From: Antedon bifida
Taxonomy: Eukaryota > Echinodermata > Crinoidea > Comatulida > Antedonidae
NCBI GenBank assembly: GCA_963402885.1
Contig: OY727102.1
Span: 11,966,001 to 12,030,000, forward strand
Length of the DNA: 64,000 bases
Direction: 5' to 3'
Shown here: in pieces, positions 13,501 to 25,600 of the stretch
Numbering within the stretch: position 1 is the first letter of the stretch
Layout: the number at the start of each line of letters is the position of its first letter
The notes under the pieces: model-generated
The model's input: only the letters and a program-made list of their open reading frames with translations
What the model was told of the DNA's origin: nothing
The model's database searches: none
Program-made: the position numbers and the translations under genes

Positions 13501-16500
13501 AATCTAAGCACAGTACTGTATATTCAGAAGTTGCTTGTGCACATAAGGCGTATTCAACTGGTCACTCACAACACCTCGCAGTGATCTCCTGCTACTCGCA
13601 TAAAAACAGTGAGGAGTTTAAAGAGATAGATCCGATTATCTGATTAACAGCCTGGTCGAATATACCTATTATTTAAGGTGGACAAATTAGAATTCTGTAT
13701 ACTGTAGTATACATAAATAAATTCAATTTAATCAAAAATTTCAAATTTGTATGGATTGTACAGTAAAAACTTTTACAAGAGACAATAATGCTTTTTTAAT
13801 CATATTATATTACTAGGCCGTGGATGTCGTCACTGGTTAGCTTTTCCATAGGGATCGGGTGCAGTCAACTCCCTTGGTTATTTAATATCCCAGACAAGGC
13901 TCGCCGTTTCACCACATTACAAAAAAAACGTATTTAATATTATGAAAAATAACATTCAACCCTTCTGTGCTATTAAGATAAGACGAACGGTCAAAATTCC
14001 TAGGCTCGATTGAGAATTGTATCTTGTGAAAAATTTAACAACGAGGGCAGCATTTAACCTTATGATGAACTACAAAATCATGTTTGTTTCAACGTAAAAT
14101 TCAACTACAATATGTATAATTGATTGAACATGCTATTCTGCTGAATAAATTATATTTTATAAATAGATTCAATCAATTTAAATCAATCTAGTCTCTTCAG
14201 TGACAAAAAATCCATATTTTTATCTTAAACAAAATGTTTATTTTAAATCCTGATATACGGTTCCGACTTGTGCCTGTTTTCATTTCTTTTAAAATAAATC
14301 TATCCTGCGATTGAAGAATTTTAATAAATTTTTTTTTTATAGAAACATTTCAATAATATACAGTTTAAGATGATCCTAAAATTCAATTTGTTTTTTTTAT
14401 ATAGGAACATTTCAATAATATACAGTTTAAGATGATCCTAAATTCAATTCATGATTTTTTTTAATAGAAGGATAATTTTAAAACAAAATGTACTACCATA
14501 AAATCCTCAGTAAAAATAGTAATTATTAAAAAAATAACAAAAATATTAATGTTAAATCTATAATACGAATTATGTTTAAAACACAAATGTCAACAATAAT
14601 GTAATGTCAATCATAATAAAAATTAAAAGAAATCCTTAAAAAATTGCCAAGTCATAAAAAAGTCAAAAAGTGTCAAACTGTCAGTCATCTTATGACGATC
14701 ACAGCAGGATTTTTTTTCCGTACTATAAGCCTTATGATCACTTCCTGTCTAGATGGCTACAACTATCTAGAGGGCTTCTAATTGATTCCTCAAGGTCAGA
14801 TGATTATTTACTAGCATCATGTTTTTCACCTCAAATTATATTTCATATTCATAAATCCAATTCAACGGCCGGTCGTTGAAGCTTAGCTAACAAAAAATCC
14901 TATTGTTCCACGTGTTGGACGAAGAATCAGATAAATTGCCACAAGAAATCAGGTAGTTTTTAAATACTTTATTATTTATAACTCGCTTGTTTTTATTGTT
15001 TTTTTGCTCGTTGGGTGATTATGTCGAGGTCCTTTGTCTTGCATTTGGCTGAGCTGTAACAAAGCAGTGCGTGGCTTGACCTCCCTATTGCATAGTCTCA
15101 TTCTTGACAATGTTAGTTCATTATGCTAGCAAGCAAGCAAGAGAAAATTGGAAATTATTGCAGCGTTTTAAATGTTCTTTAAGAACTGCATGCTTAAAAG
15201 TGATTTTGTTGCCTCCCTGTTTACTGGACAATATTACTAGGATTACTCATGTATAATAAACAGTGAGTATTGTAATCATCAAAGAATATGTTTACAGTAG
15301 AAAATAAATAATTTTTTTCAGGATAATTTATAATTACAGCCTTAATCTAAAACAATTCTTATCTATTATTAGCAATTGGTATTCTTATTACTTTGTATAC
15401 AGAGGCATACCTAACACTTTCTAAATATTAGACATAATGTGAATTACTTCATAAGCCTACTATATTTATATTTTTAAAACAATTTTTGTCAATTAATTTG
15501 TGTGATTTTATAATTTGATTATAGAATATAATTATTAATCATCATTAAGTCATTTACTTATTTTTTTGATTATTCAAAAACGTATATACTTTATTCGGTG
15601 TGTTATAACTACAGTAATAGCAATACTATTTGATTCTGTATTAAATTTATAAAACATCATGTTATTTGAAACTTTGAAAAAGAAGCTGACTAGATTTCAT
15701 TGTGTAATAAAATATTTTAGGGTTGTATTGCATAATGTTGTATTTCATTTCATACATTCAAAGGTTAGCGATTTCTTTATACAAATGTTGTATTAATATT
15801 TTATCTATTCAGTTGTTTTAAAAAATATAACCATATTGTCTAACATTTTCCCATGTGGACAAATTGATTAATGAACTTTAAGTTTGTGTGCTTGTATTTC
15901 TTGGATTGTTAAGCCAGATTGATGTCTTTATTTTGTAGTACAAAACTCATAAAGTGAGGGAGTCTATTCTTGTAATTTTTATTTGAATAATAGTGAAAAA
16001 GATTGAAAAAAATGATATAATTTTCTGTTTGGTATTGGTATGCAACTGAGATGTAGTGATTTAAAGTCAATATCATTAACTAACTTTGTTAGCTCGTTTT
16101 TATTTTTCCTTGTAATTAGATCTGGATTTGTTGTTGTATGAAGTGTTTTTTTTAATATAATGAGTGGTCAATATCTGTAGATCCTGAAATTGTGGTTAAA
16201 CTCAAATTGTTATTCTATTGAAGACCACACTAAAAATAGAATAAATATTGAAATATTCTATTTGATATCCGTTTGTTTTTCACAATTTAAAAATAATAAA
16301 TAATAAGTAATCTCTATATTGGTTTTAAATTAAAGTTAATGTTTATACTTATTTATTTTCTTGTAGACTTTGAGACCGACCCCACCTCATCTTACATCAG
16401 CCAGAGCCGAGCACATTCTGGCCGCAGCTTGCGAGAGCGAGAGCGATAACGCCAAAAGAATTAGGATGGAATTACTGCAACAACAAGGACATGTAAGTCA

Positions 16501-18263
16501 AAGTTCAAATTATATTTAAATTTATTTACTTTATTTACTTACTTACTTTATTTTTTGCAGAGACTACTATTTTTAATGTGTTTTTTATTATTATTATTAT
16601 TATTATTTTATTCATTCATTTTCACTCTTACAAATCTTATATTTTTGACACTGTGTAATGTAATTTGTGATCTTTATCCATTATTAAAAAAGAATTATTA
16701 TTGTGTCATATATCTAGCTTTCATACAATTTATTTTAACCCAGGCTGCTTGTTGCCTCATGGTTTAAATAAACCCTACATCTGGCCCAAAACAACTGTTA
16801 GCTAGGCTTAGCTTATTTCCTTTTCTTAAATATTCTGTAAGTTCATAGACAATTCATAATTGTTCAACTTTGTTTCATAACAGCCGGAAGTACAAGTTGA
16901 ACCTCAGCCACCTGCACCGACAACGCGTATATACGAGGAGCCAATGAAACCGTCACCTAGACCCCCACCGATGGATTACCGGTACTCAAATGGCGTATCC
17001 CACGAAGCATATTATCCCACGATGGTACCAGTCTCTCGTCAATCACCCATTATCAGTCAGCACACTCAGCATCCATCTCTTGCCAATGGTAAGACAATCT
17101 TTAATAATAATTTGAATATGGTGTTTCAAAAATGCAATTTAATTGTATAAAATATTACAGTATGGGTTCATTTTTTTTCATTTGGCCTTTCATAGATTTT
17201 TATGCAGCTCTGTATTATTTGTATGTTGAATTAAATTAAATTTGAATAATGTTGAAAAACACCTCTACAATCCTTAAATACCATTAAAACACATTGAAAT
17301 GCGACAGCAGGAAGATAACAGAAGGAGAGCTAAAATAAAAACATTAAAATAAAATAATTTGGCATGCATACTGTAGTGAACACACTGAAAGGGGAGCTAA
17401 GATATAAAAAAATTAAAATGATAATTTGGCATGCATACTGTAGCACAAAATAAATTGTATTCAATCCTTCATTCATGAACTAGTGTCAATATATTATCAT
17501 TTATTTGCAATACAATGTATATTTATTTATACACTAGGGGATTAAACATTATTACCTTTGAAGTTTAATAAGGAGATTATAAATGATATATTAAAGTGGC
17601 ATTGCCACACTGATGCAAGACAATTCTAGTTATGTGGTTGTTAGCAATATCTGTTGTTATACAGTAATAAAAATAAAACAATAAATGAAACGAAAACAAA
17701 ACAGTAGTTTGCGGTTAAGATATTTTTTCCTTATTTTACAACTGAAATCTGCTCTCCAAAATTACTCCAGTGAAGGAAAGAATTGGACATGATTTGTGCA
17801 GTGCCTACCATGAATGATAGGGGCTGAGATGGATCAGTAACCTTGGGTAACCCTATCCCACCAGAACAATAGTTGAGGAGAGCTTTGAATCTATGCCAAC
17901 TTTATAGATATGATTTGCGGCTCTCCTGTCTTAACCACTCGACCATAGGAAAAAAGATAAAACTAAAACTACTTCATATGCCGCATTTATATTTTACTAC
18001 TTTTTTTTACAGTTAGGCCTAGTATAACTAAATCATTTTGGAAGGAAACAAACTACAATTTAGCATTGCAAAAAGTGTAACAAAAAATGTTAATGTTTTG
18101 TTTTTCAGGGCCAACAGATCTTAGCATTAAGAAAGCGAAGACACAATTAAGTCCGTCAGAAATCACCAAAATACGCAACTTGATTACAAGCTACCGTGAA
18201 TCAGCTGCATTCCTCTACCGATCTGCCGAAGAACTCGAGAATTTACTTCTGCAGCAAAACTAA
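7557..18263 (+). CDS. NOL4: Nucleolar protein 4-type gene (NOL4/NOL4L), 3' seven exons
   Basis: Exons: 7557-7716, 8690-8904, 9502-9687, 11175-11378, 16367-16492, 16884-17088, 18109-18263 (TAA 18261-18263), together 416 codons. All junctions are AG/GT and keep frame. The first two exons are rich in Ser, Pro and Thr. The third ends with an acidic run ([14 protein letters not shown]) and ERLKAFN. The fourth holds the family hallmark [20 protein letters not shown] and the basic [18 protein letters not shown]. The last carries GPTDLSIKK and the C-terminus [20 protein letters not shown], near-identical in vertebrate NOL4 and NOL4L. Vertebrate NOL4 is about 640 residues; its N-terminal DNA-binding-like part (MESERD... 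in human) is not visible, so the gene probably starts left of the window or far upstream. The family is nuclear/nucleolar and linked to transcriptional control; the exact role is poorly known. NOL4 versus NOL4L cannot be decided, since invertebrates probably have one pre-duplication gene. Confidence 0.9.
9191..9328. mobile_element. Short non-autonomous DNA transposon (hAT-like MITE) in a NOL4 intron
   Basis: The ends form an imperfect inverted repeat: CAGAGGGCGGATCCAGGTGG at the left, and a right end whose reverse complement begins CAGGGTGGATCCAGTGGAGC. AGGGT occurs directly on both sides (9186-9190 and 9329-9333), consistent with a target-site duplication or part of one. The element is 138 bp and has no coding capacity. 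The CAGNGGCGGATCC-type terminus resembles hAT ends, but the family is inferred. Confidence 0.6.
9980..10170. repeat. Degenerate TTGGTCAGT-rich low-complexity tract
   Basis: Variants of TTGGTCA, CAGTTGG and TTGGTTG recur many times over about 190 bp of the NOL4 intron, without a fixed period. It looks like an old, decayed short tandem repeat. Confidence 0.5.
10455..10623. mobile_element. MITE with about 40-bp inverted repeats flanked by TA
   Basis: The left end TATGGAAGGCAATCA and the following ATACAATTACAAACAT are repeated in inverted order at the right end (ATGTTTGTAATTGTAT ... TGATTGCCTTCCATA). TA flanks both ends (10455-10456 and 10622-10623), which suits a Tc1/mariner-type insertion. The centre has no open frame of note. 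It sits in the NOL4 intron 9688-11174. Confidence 0.65.
11499..11770. repeat. 48-bp minisatellite in a NOL4 intron
   Basis: About five to six copies of a 48-bp unit containing CCATGCAAAAAAATACATAC and GCAATGAAAGTTATGATACC. Successive CATGCA words are 48 bp apart (for example 11515 and 11563). Because 48 is divisible by three, frames stay open on both strands (on the minus strand [16 protein letters not shown] repeats). It starts about 120 bp after the exon carrying the conserved NOL4 block. I regard the frames as by-products. Confidence 0.85.
13546..13672. mobile_element. Small inverted-repeat element (MITE-like)
   Basis: AAGGCGTATTCAACTGG at the left is matched by an imperfect inverted copy at the right, CCTGGTCGAATATACCT. 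Length is about 127 bp, with no coding capacity. I could not fix a target duplication. Confidence 0.45.
14331..14455. repeat. Tandem duplication of a 62-bp segment
   Basis: ACATTTCAATAATATACAGT followed by TTAAGATGATCCTAAA occurs at 14345 and again at 14407, 62 bp later, each copy preceded by a T-run and ATAG. The near-identity suggests a recent slippage or local duplication inside the NOL4 intron. Confidence 0.8.
17797..17952 (-). repeat. tRNA-derived SINE-like repeat, minus strand
   Basis: On the minus strand, TGGTCGAGTGGTTAAG (17945-17930) fits a tRNA-type A box. GATTCAAAGC (about 17891-17882) is close to a B box, at a suitable spacing. It lies in the last NOL4 intron. An old tRNA pseudogene is the alternative; the body does not fold as an intact tRNA that I can see. 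Confidence 0.5.
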
Positions 18264-21200
18264 CCATCAACAACCTTTCACTGTGATTTTTTAAGGATAG
18301 CAATTTTCACAAAATAACATTTCATATTAAGTGTTTTTGGTGTTGCTTGGGTTGAACCATTCAAAATCGTGAATACTTTGTGATTAACTTCTTCATACCA
18401 CCTTTCAGATTTTTTATTTTTTTCATTTCATCATTGATGGCAGCCTTGGTTACATCATGACACGTGCGACCATGTGACTGGAAGTCATCAGTGACAACTC
18501 AAGCGTATCAATATCGATACATATTTTGTCTTGTGTAAAAATCTTTCATTATTATTTAAATTTATAAAGATTTTTAGTTAGGATATTAAATAACTTCATT
18601 TCAACTCTCTAAGCTTGTGCAATTAAAACAATTAGATGTGGTAATTGTAGTGTGTACAAAAGCTATCATCACTGAACACATTTACTTGTACAGTCACACT
18701 CTTTCAGTTTTTATAGATGAGGTTAATTTAGTAATACTACTAAAATTGTAGAGCATTGGTAAAAACCTCATTAGAAATAAAATTTACTTTCAAACACTGT
18801 ATGAAATTTCAATGAGAAAATCTAAAAATTAATGAATATTTTTATTTTAACCTTTTAACCGCAGAGAATATTTAAAAGCAGTTTTAAGGTTGTATTTTTG
18901 TACTTTTTTTCCTTCAAACTTGTAGTTGAAAGATTAATTTTGATTTAAACTCAGAAATACATGATTATGTAGATCTATGTGGCTTTAGGTTTTAGGTCTT
19001 TGATTTAACTTTGTGCAATAAATGTACTGTTTTACCGCATTCACTCCACACAGTGTTTTGTTGCGGGGCATTGTTACGATTATGTGTGCTAATTGGCAAT
19101 TCATATTTCAATAAATTACGCATTTTAGTTTAGATAAATACATGTTGATTTCCACAAGAATTATATTTCATACATATCTTATTTATCAACTCAGTAATTT
19201 TTTATTAGTAATTTATAATTGTTGTTTTGTTTCTCAGTGATAATCTTATCCAACAGTAACTGATTAAAATGTACATAGATACAGTGACCTATGTCCCAAT
19301 ATTTTAAGTGCAAAAATATGTATTTAATGTCACTTATTGTCTGCTTATTTATTTGTATGCGTTGTGCTATTTAGAAATAATAATTTTAGTTTCGTACCAA
19401 AAAGAAATCATTTTATTTACCGAATATTTATTACTCATTGTGATATATGTAAAATGAGTATATTTTGGTGTTTTTAAATAGTTGGCCATAAGCTGTCTAA
19501 GACTGTAGTATTTATTGTTAGTTTTGTAGTCTTTTTTCAGGACAATCTCTTGCACATGCAAATATTTATATCTTTTAATTAATCAAATATTTATGCTTCA
19601 TTTTGTTGAATATATTGTTGTCTAATTTAAAGAAAACATTTAAAAAGAATATTGATAAATGAGACGTTGAATTTCCAACGCTACTTGCCACTTTCACAAT
19701 TAGAGGTACATTTACTACTGATAATATGAATATTCATGTATGGTTATGAATATTATAGTATGAATTAAAAGAAAGTACATCAACTATTATTTAATGAATA
19801 TTCATTAAAATGATGAATAATTCATTATGCCATTGAACATTGATTTTAATGAATACATAAATATTCATGTTTATCAATTGTTTGGCTATGAATGAAATAA
19901 TAAAGTGCATTAATGAACCAGTAATAGTAAACAACATTATGATGAAAATATGAATAAACATTGATGGGTAATGCATATTCATTAGAGAATATTAATGATC
20001 ACATAAATTTAGCAATATTAATGTTGAAAATAGATTTAAAAATCTAGGGAATTTTTTTGATGCATTATTTTAATAAAACACGTTTTGTAAATATAATTGT
20101 AAAGCGATACGTTTTAGCTCAAGAATTTATCCACATGTTCACAATAAATTTCATAGTAATAAATCATAAAAAAAATATATTTAATTCACAGAGACATGTG
20201 AAAACTAATGTGACTGTCATAATGTTGATAAGCATACATAAAACTGCATTTTCATCATGTGTTTGAACCTATTTAGTTATAAATATCAATTTTCAATCAA
20301 TATTTAATTATAAAAATCATAACGTAAATAATGTAATATGCTAAGATAATTTCTATAAACAAATTGTAATGTGTGGATAAATACTTGAGAGTAATATTAT
20401 TGATTAAAAAATTATACAAAAATTGTTAACAGATTTTGTTTCAGTGGAATAGATGTTAAGACACTGTTTGATTATTTATTTAAACTGTCCTTTGATGGTT
20501 TTTACACTGGAATAAATTTGTCTTGTCTTTAGACAGAAAATATGAAGAATGTCTTTTCTATGGTGTGTTTTTTTAATTGTTTATAGATATGTTTTTACAT
20601 GATCTACTCTATTGGAGTTAAATTTCTTCAGTATGAGTTAAATTGCAGTTTTACTTGTTCTGAGTTGAAATACAAACAATAATCTAATATTTTTTTCAAA
20701 TTCATACGCATCCATCAAACAGCGAGTAACTCTCCAATTAAAGCAGGATGGATAAACTATTTTATAATTGATTATGCTTATAAACTAAGTCTCATTTAAG
20801 GCTTAGAATCGTGAGTTAAAACCTTGGCACTACATCAGGATTTGAACCCTGGAATTTTCAAATGTTACTTTCTGAAACCCAGCAGAGTGAATGGAGGACA
20901 ATAATTAAATAGGACGATCAATTATATCAGAGTTGACACAGCATTGATGTCGTTTTTCAGTTCAGACACAAAAATATGTAAGCGTGTACATAACACTACC
21001 TTAACGCCATGAGTCTGAATAATTTTTTTTTCAATCTTTTTTGTGAAGGTCAGAGCAATAAATATGACAACCAAATATCATCAGAGAGGGGCCCAGAGGG
21101 TGCATCCCTCAAAAAGGGTGTTCCATGAATAGTGTCCCAATTTCTATTTCTAAAAAATTATATATATATATATATTGAAAATTCATTTTGTTTTATGTTG

Positions 21201-22609
21201 TAACCTTTAGATTTTACTGTTTTGACAGAATTGCCTATGAATATAAATTCCTGATTTCCCAGAAGGATAACTCTAATTTTATTTTCAAAAATGAATTTGC
21301 TTTTTCATACATTAAAATAAAAGGATAGCTTCTATGGTCAGGACAATCATAATACTTTTGTATCATTACAGTTATTTCACAATTTTATTTTTTATACCAA
21401 TTATAACACAGTATACACTTTTAAATTTGAATAATTCGTTTTTTTATGGGAAAATTTACCACCACAGTAATACAGTTATTATTTATAGATGCATTAAATG
21501 TAAAATTTAAATGTTCATTTATAGATCTTGTGAGACAACGACTGAGCTGAAAACGTAACGCCTTTACCTGACCATGACACGCACACTAATAATGTTCTTA
21601 TATGTGTCTGCAGATTGGATATTACGCTCCTCTACATTCCACTATATATATTATGTAGTTTTGTAGAGAATTCTTTTTTCGAAACAGTGCATTTTTGTTG
21701 TGAATACTATTAGCATTTTACAAAGCATGCTTTGTACACTCTTTGTGTTCTTTGTGCCAGTTCTGCGGTACATATTTCAAAACCTGAGCTGCACTGACGA
21801 GATCTAATAAGATCGAAACAGTACTCTGCAGACTGGATATACACAATATGTATACACAATATAATATTCTTATTACTATTGTTATAAATACCATTTATAT
21901 ATTGTATGTATACAATATGATCCATTGACTATGATATTCTTCAGAAATATGAATTAATATCAACCTTCATTATTTGCTTGCCATCATGTTTTCATAAAGA
22001 GTCATTAAAATAGACATTTTTTCAGTGCCAGATTTGTTTTTCTTGGATTAGGTGTAATATTTTTTTAATGGAGAAATGGAGACTCACTGTTGATATTGAT
22101 TTTTGTTCTCATAGTATAAATATCCAAGGTAAAATAAACACAAGATACTCAAATAAAAGAATGGAATAATCCAAATGTAAGAGGCACCTTTTCACATGAT
22201 AGTTTATAATATTTGCGCACGGTTTTGTGTTGATTGTGGATAAATATACATCAGACACGACAGTGACTAATACATTCATACAATGGTTGTATTTCATACT
22301 AAGCACATTAATAATGAATTACTGAAATGATCATATGATGACTTGTGTGGCTAACACCTGTTTTATGATGGTTTCTACAGCCAGAATTCAATTATACAAC
22401 GGGCGTCGCCAGGATTTTTGGAAGCGGGGTCAAGCTAGCAACCTTGGTTGGAGCCCAAGGGTTAGAAAGTTAAAATACACTTTTATAAATATTTGTTTAT
22501 GACAGAACACCTCTTTGTAAGTTATGATAATTTTTTTTGCCTGACGTTTACACCAGTTCTGCTTACCTGGATAAACTCTATATTTTGTATAAATATAAAT
22601 AGTTTTTAT
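18264..22609. other. NOL4 3' untranslated region and convergent intergenic space
   Basis: AATAAA occurs at 19017-19022 and 19110-19115, plausible poly(A) signals for NOL4. Beyond this is AT-rich DNA with many ATTCAT/ATGAAT words (19720-20000), a SINE-like repeat at 20700-20875, and a short AT dinucleotide run near 21160. NOL4 and MECR converge on this region. I see no additional gene. Confidence 0.55.
20700..20875 (-). repeat. SINE-like repeat, family A, minus strand
   Basis: Reads as the reverse complement of the repeat at 34894-35109. Shared words include ATACGCATCCA, AACAGCGAG, AACTATTTTATAATT, GCTTATAAACTAAGTCTCAT and AACCCTGGAATTT. Two diverged copies in one window define an interspersed family. 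The tRNA-like head is clearer in the other copy. Confidence 0.75.
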
Positions 22610-25600
22610 TCATTTATCAAAAACAAGGATTTGTTTCTCAGTTGTAAAATCTGCCATAGCACCCTCAATAGCGGTCTTGTAATCTAATATGTTGACCAGA
22701 CGATGTCGAGGAATTTGAAGTCGTCCTTCTTTTGCCCACTGACATAATTCATCAAACATTTGTTCAGCTTCTACACCTTAAAAACAAATTTAGTTTAATT
22801 ATTTTTTGTTTAAACCAACCACCGTCGCAAGACGAGATGGTAACTGATGATACTTTTCTAAAGAAAATGTTTCAATATTTCTATTCAGAGTTTTGTATTA
22901 TAAACATTTAAGCAGAAATAATTGCAGAATCAGTGTGGTATTTTATTTTGAATACAGTATTTCTGAGAGGAAAAAAGATTTGAAACCAAGATCTTTGGAT
23001 CAGTAGGCAAGAATCTTAACAACTAAGTTAAAAATTCACTCTTATGAAGTAAACTGTGAGAATACACAGAGAGCACTCTAGACACCAACCAACCATTAAT
23101 TCTAAATCAAAAAGGATGTTACTGTGTGTTACTATGATCAACTGGCTAGCAAACCATACCGGTCTTTTCCTCTGACAACCTAAACAGAACTGTTTGTTTT
23201 CTTTTCATTCATCACCAAAATCTATTTCTATTAGACCACATAGGCCTAATAAATCAGCCAATCACATCCAATATGAGAGTGTTGCCTAAACCATTATTTT
23301 CAGTAGGGGAAACCCACTACAAAGTGTTATATGTTAGGATATAAAGTAAATATTTCCCCTACTATTTGGGTTGCGGTCATGCCATCTTGTCATCCAGTAT
23401 CCTACTACTTTGATGTTGTTAAATATCAGCATTCCTGTTGGTACGGTAACCGGCTGTTTTGACATTCCACCATACGTAACCATAGTTCCACCATTCCTAC
23501 AAGAAAATAATTTATCTTTTCCTAATTACTATACTGTACTAGATACTATATATAGAGTATCACGGTGCTGACGTCACGACAGTAGGTGGCGCTGCATGGT
23601 TGCTAGCCAACCAAAAAATGAGTTCAACTTGCCTGAGTGATTCTCAGGTCACCAATGGTTTGGAATAGGCTTATTGAAGTAGTCATTTTAAAACTTGATA
23701 ATTTTAAATAAAAACAAACTAAAATTTCATTATTTGTTTTTAATAATCTATTTATTCTTCAACTACAGTTTAAGCTTAAAAAAATCAAGCTAAGATACAT
23801 AATTTGATATAAATGAGGCCTGGCATCACAAAAGCGGCGCAGAGTCGCAACCCGAACTTTTGAGATATTTAGCCTTGAAGTTCAGAATGTGAAAAACGGC
23901 CTAACCTATCCAATTTAAAATTTCAATAAAAAACGATACTATAGACACTTATCTTTAACATATCAAACTCTTGTTCATAAAAAAATATCACAAGTATGTG
24001 TATTTTGCAATTATTTAAGTCGTTTCCATTGAAAATCATTAGGAAATTGTATTTTTGTTCACTCAAAAATCAACTTTCTTTACGGCGCTTTTGTAAACAA
24101 ACCGCTAACCCGAAGCATGTCATGTTTGGTACCTATCTGTTCGAAAATATATCAGCTACCATAATTTTTAACAACCTAAGGGATTATTTTAAATCTAGCC
24201 AATGGAAATTGGTTTTATTAAGGTGTTAGGCTGATGAAATTTCTAACAAGAATTTGTGAATCATTGACTGTGATTGGCTATAGAAATAAATTACGCTCTC
24301 TCATTGGCTGACGCTTTTGTTTACGATGAAAAAGCATGGCTTCCATCGTAGTTTCTCGAATGAACGTTTCAACATTTTGTGAATATTTAGGAAGTTAATC
24401 GTTATTTTTATCCATATATTTTTAAAAAATAACAAAAAATATAATATTATGTACCATATTTTCGACTAGTTTGCCGTTATTGAGAAGAAAATAGTGAGTT
24501 TTGACAGAGAGTCTTGTCGCGTTGATCGGCGGGCTAGGCTAGGCCAAGCTAATCGCTAAGCTACTTCATTGTTGATTTTCTCAAAATGAAGATTTCCTGA
24601 GCTAGAAAGTGACTCGTATGTTTTCATTAATAACTCTTCATATAATAATTCAATTTTAATAAACAACGGCTCATTTTAAAGCTTATTAAATATAGATTAC
24701 GAATATATAAAAATCTAAAAAATTATTATTTTCAACACTACGCCGATTTTGTGATGCCATGCCTCAAATACAGACCTATACAGTTTATCAACATAGTAGC
24801 GTTGAACGCATTTTTGGTTGCGCTAGCAACCATGCAGCGCCCTCCATCATTGTTACGTCACACCGTGATACTCTATTGAATGTTGAATACATAAGTGTTT
24901 ACTTGCATATTCTACACAAAAGCTAAAGCACTTTTAGACTAAACTTTCAATGATATTTTTAAATGCATACATTGTACTTACTGGAGATATTTCATAAGAC
25001 TTATTGCACTCTTTCCTCCAACAGCATTTAAACCTAGCTTAGGCCTTGGTAGACCCTGAAACAAAATGATTTAAAATCAATAATTATTCATAGGAGTAGG
25101 CCTATGTCTTAATTAGGCTACACACTTTAGGTGTCATTTACTTGAACTAGACATCTAGACTCGCTGTCATATGTAGACCATGTAATGAGTCTAGTGCTGG
25201 GAACCAGTGAGCGGTATGGCATAATGGTAAGAATTCGCCTAGCATTTGAGAAACATGGGTTCAAGACATATCTGTGCCATACTGATTGTATTCATAACTA
25301 GATGCTTTAATTGCACTCATCCTTTGGATGAGACATAAAATAGTTGGTCCTGAATACATAAAATGTGCATAATAATGATGAGTAGGGAATCATCTCTTAT
25401 GGTAGGTACTACACTGTGCTGTCCATAGTGGTTCACACAGTTTAAGTTGAGGACCATTAATACATTTATATATACATTCATATATAGGTTTGTTTCTTAC
25501 CGCTAGAAGTTTTTCTGGTGATGACATTCTCAATTCAGAATCTGTGACAACAATATTAGCACCAAGACTGTACAAATGATCTTTCAATTCATCAATGTTA

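Larger units (their letters stand above)
11771..16366. other. Long NOL4 intron remainder
   Basis: About 4.6 kb of AT-rich intron sequence. It includes an inverted-repeat element at 13546-13672 and a 62-bp tandem duplication at about 14331-14455, listed separately. I see no further exon and no other gene; short frames such as 12387-12581 and 14670-14879 lack any supporting feature. Confidence 0.6.

Noticed and set aside
16555-16767. Plus-strand frame after a TTTGCAG in a NOL4 intron.
   Set aside because: The peptide is a low-complexity product of T-rich sequence, and NOL4 exons 16367-16492 and 16884-17088 join in frame without it.
25209-25285. Functional tRNA gene.
   Set aside because: A and B boxes are present, but I could not pair an acceptor stem and the sequence runs into a SINE-like body.
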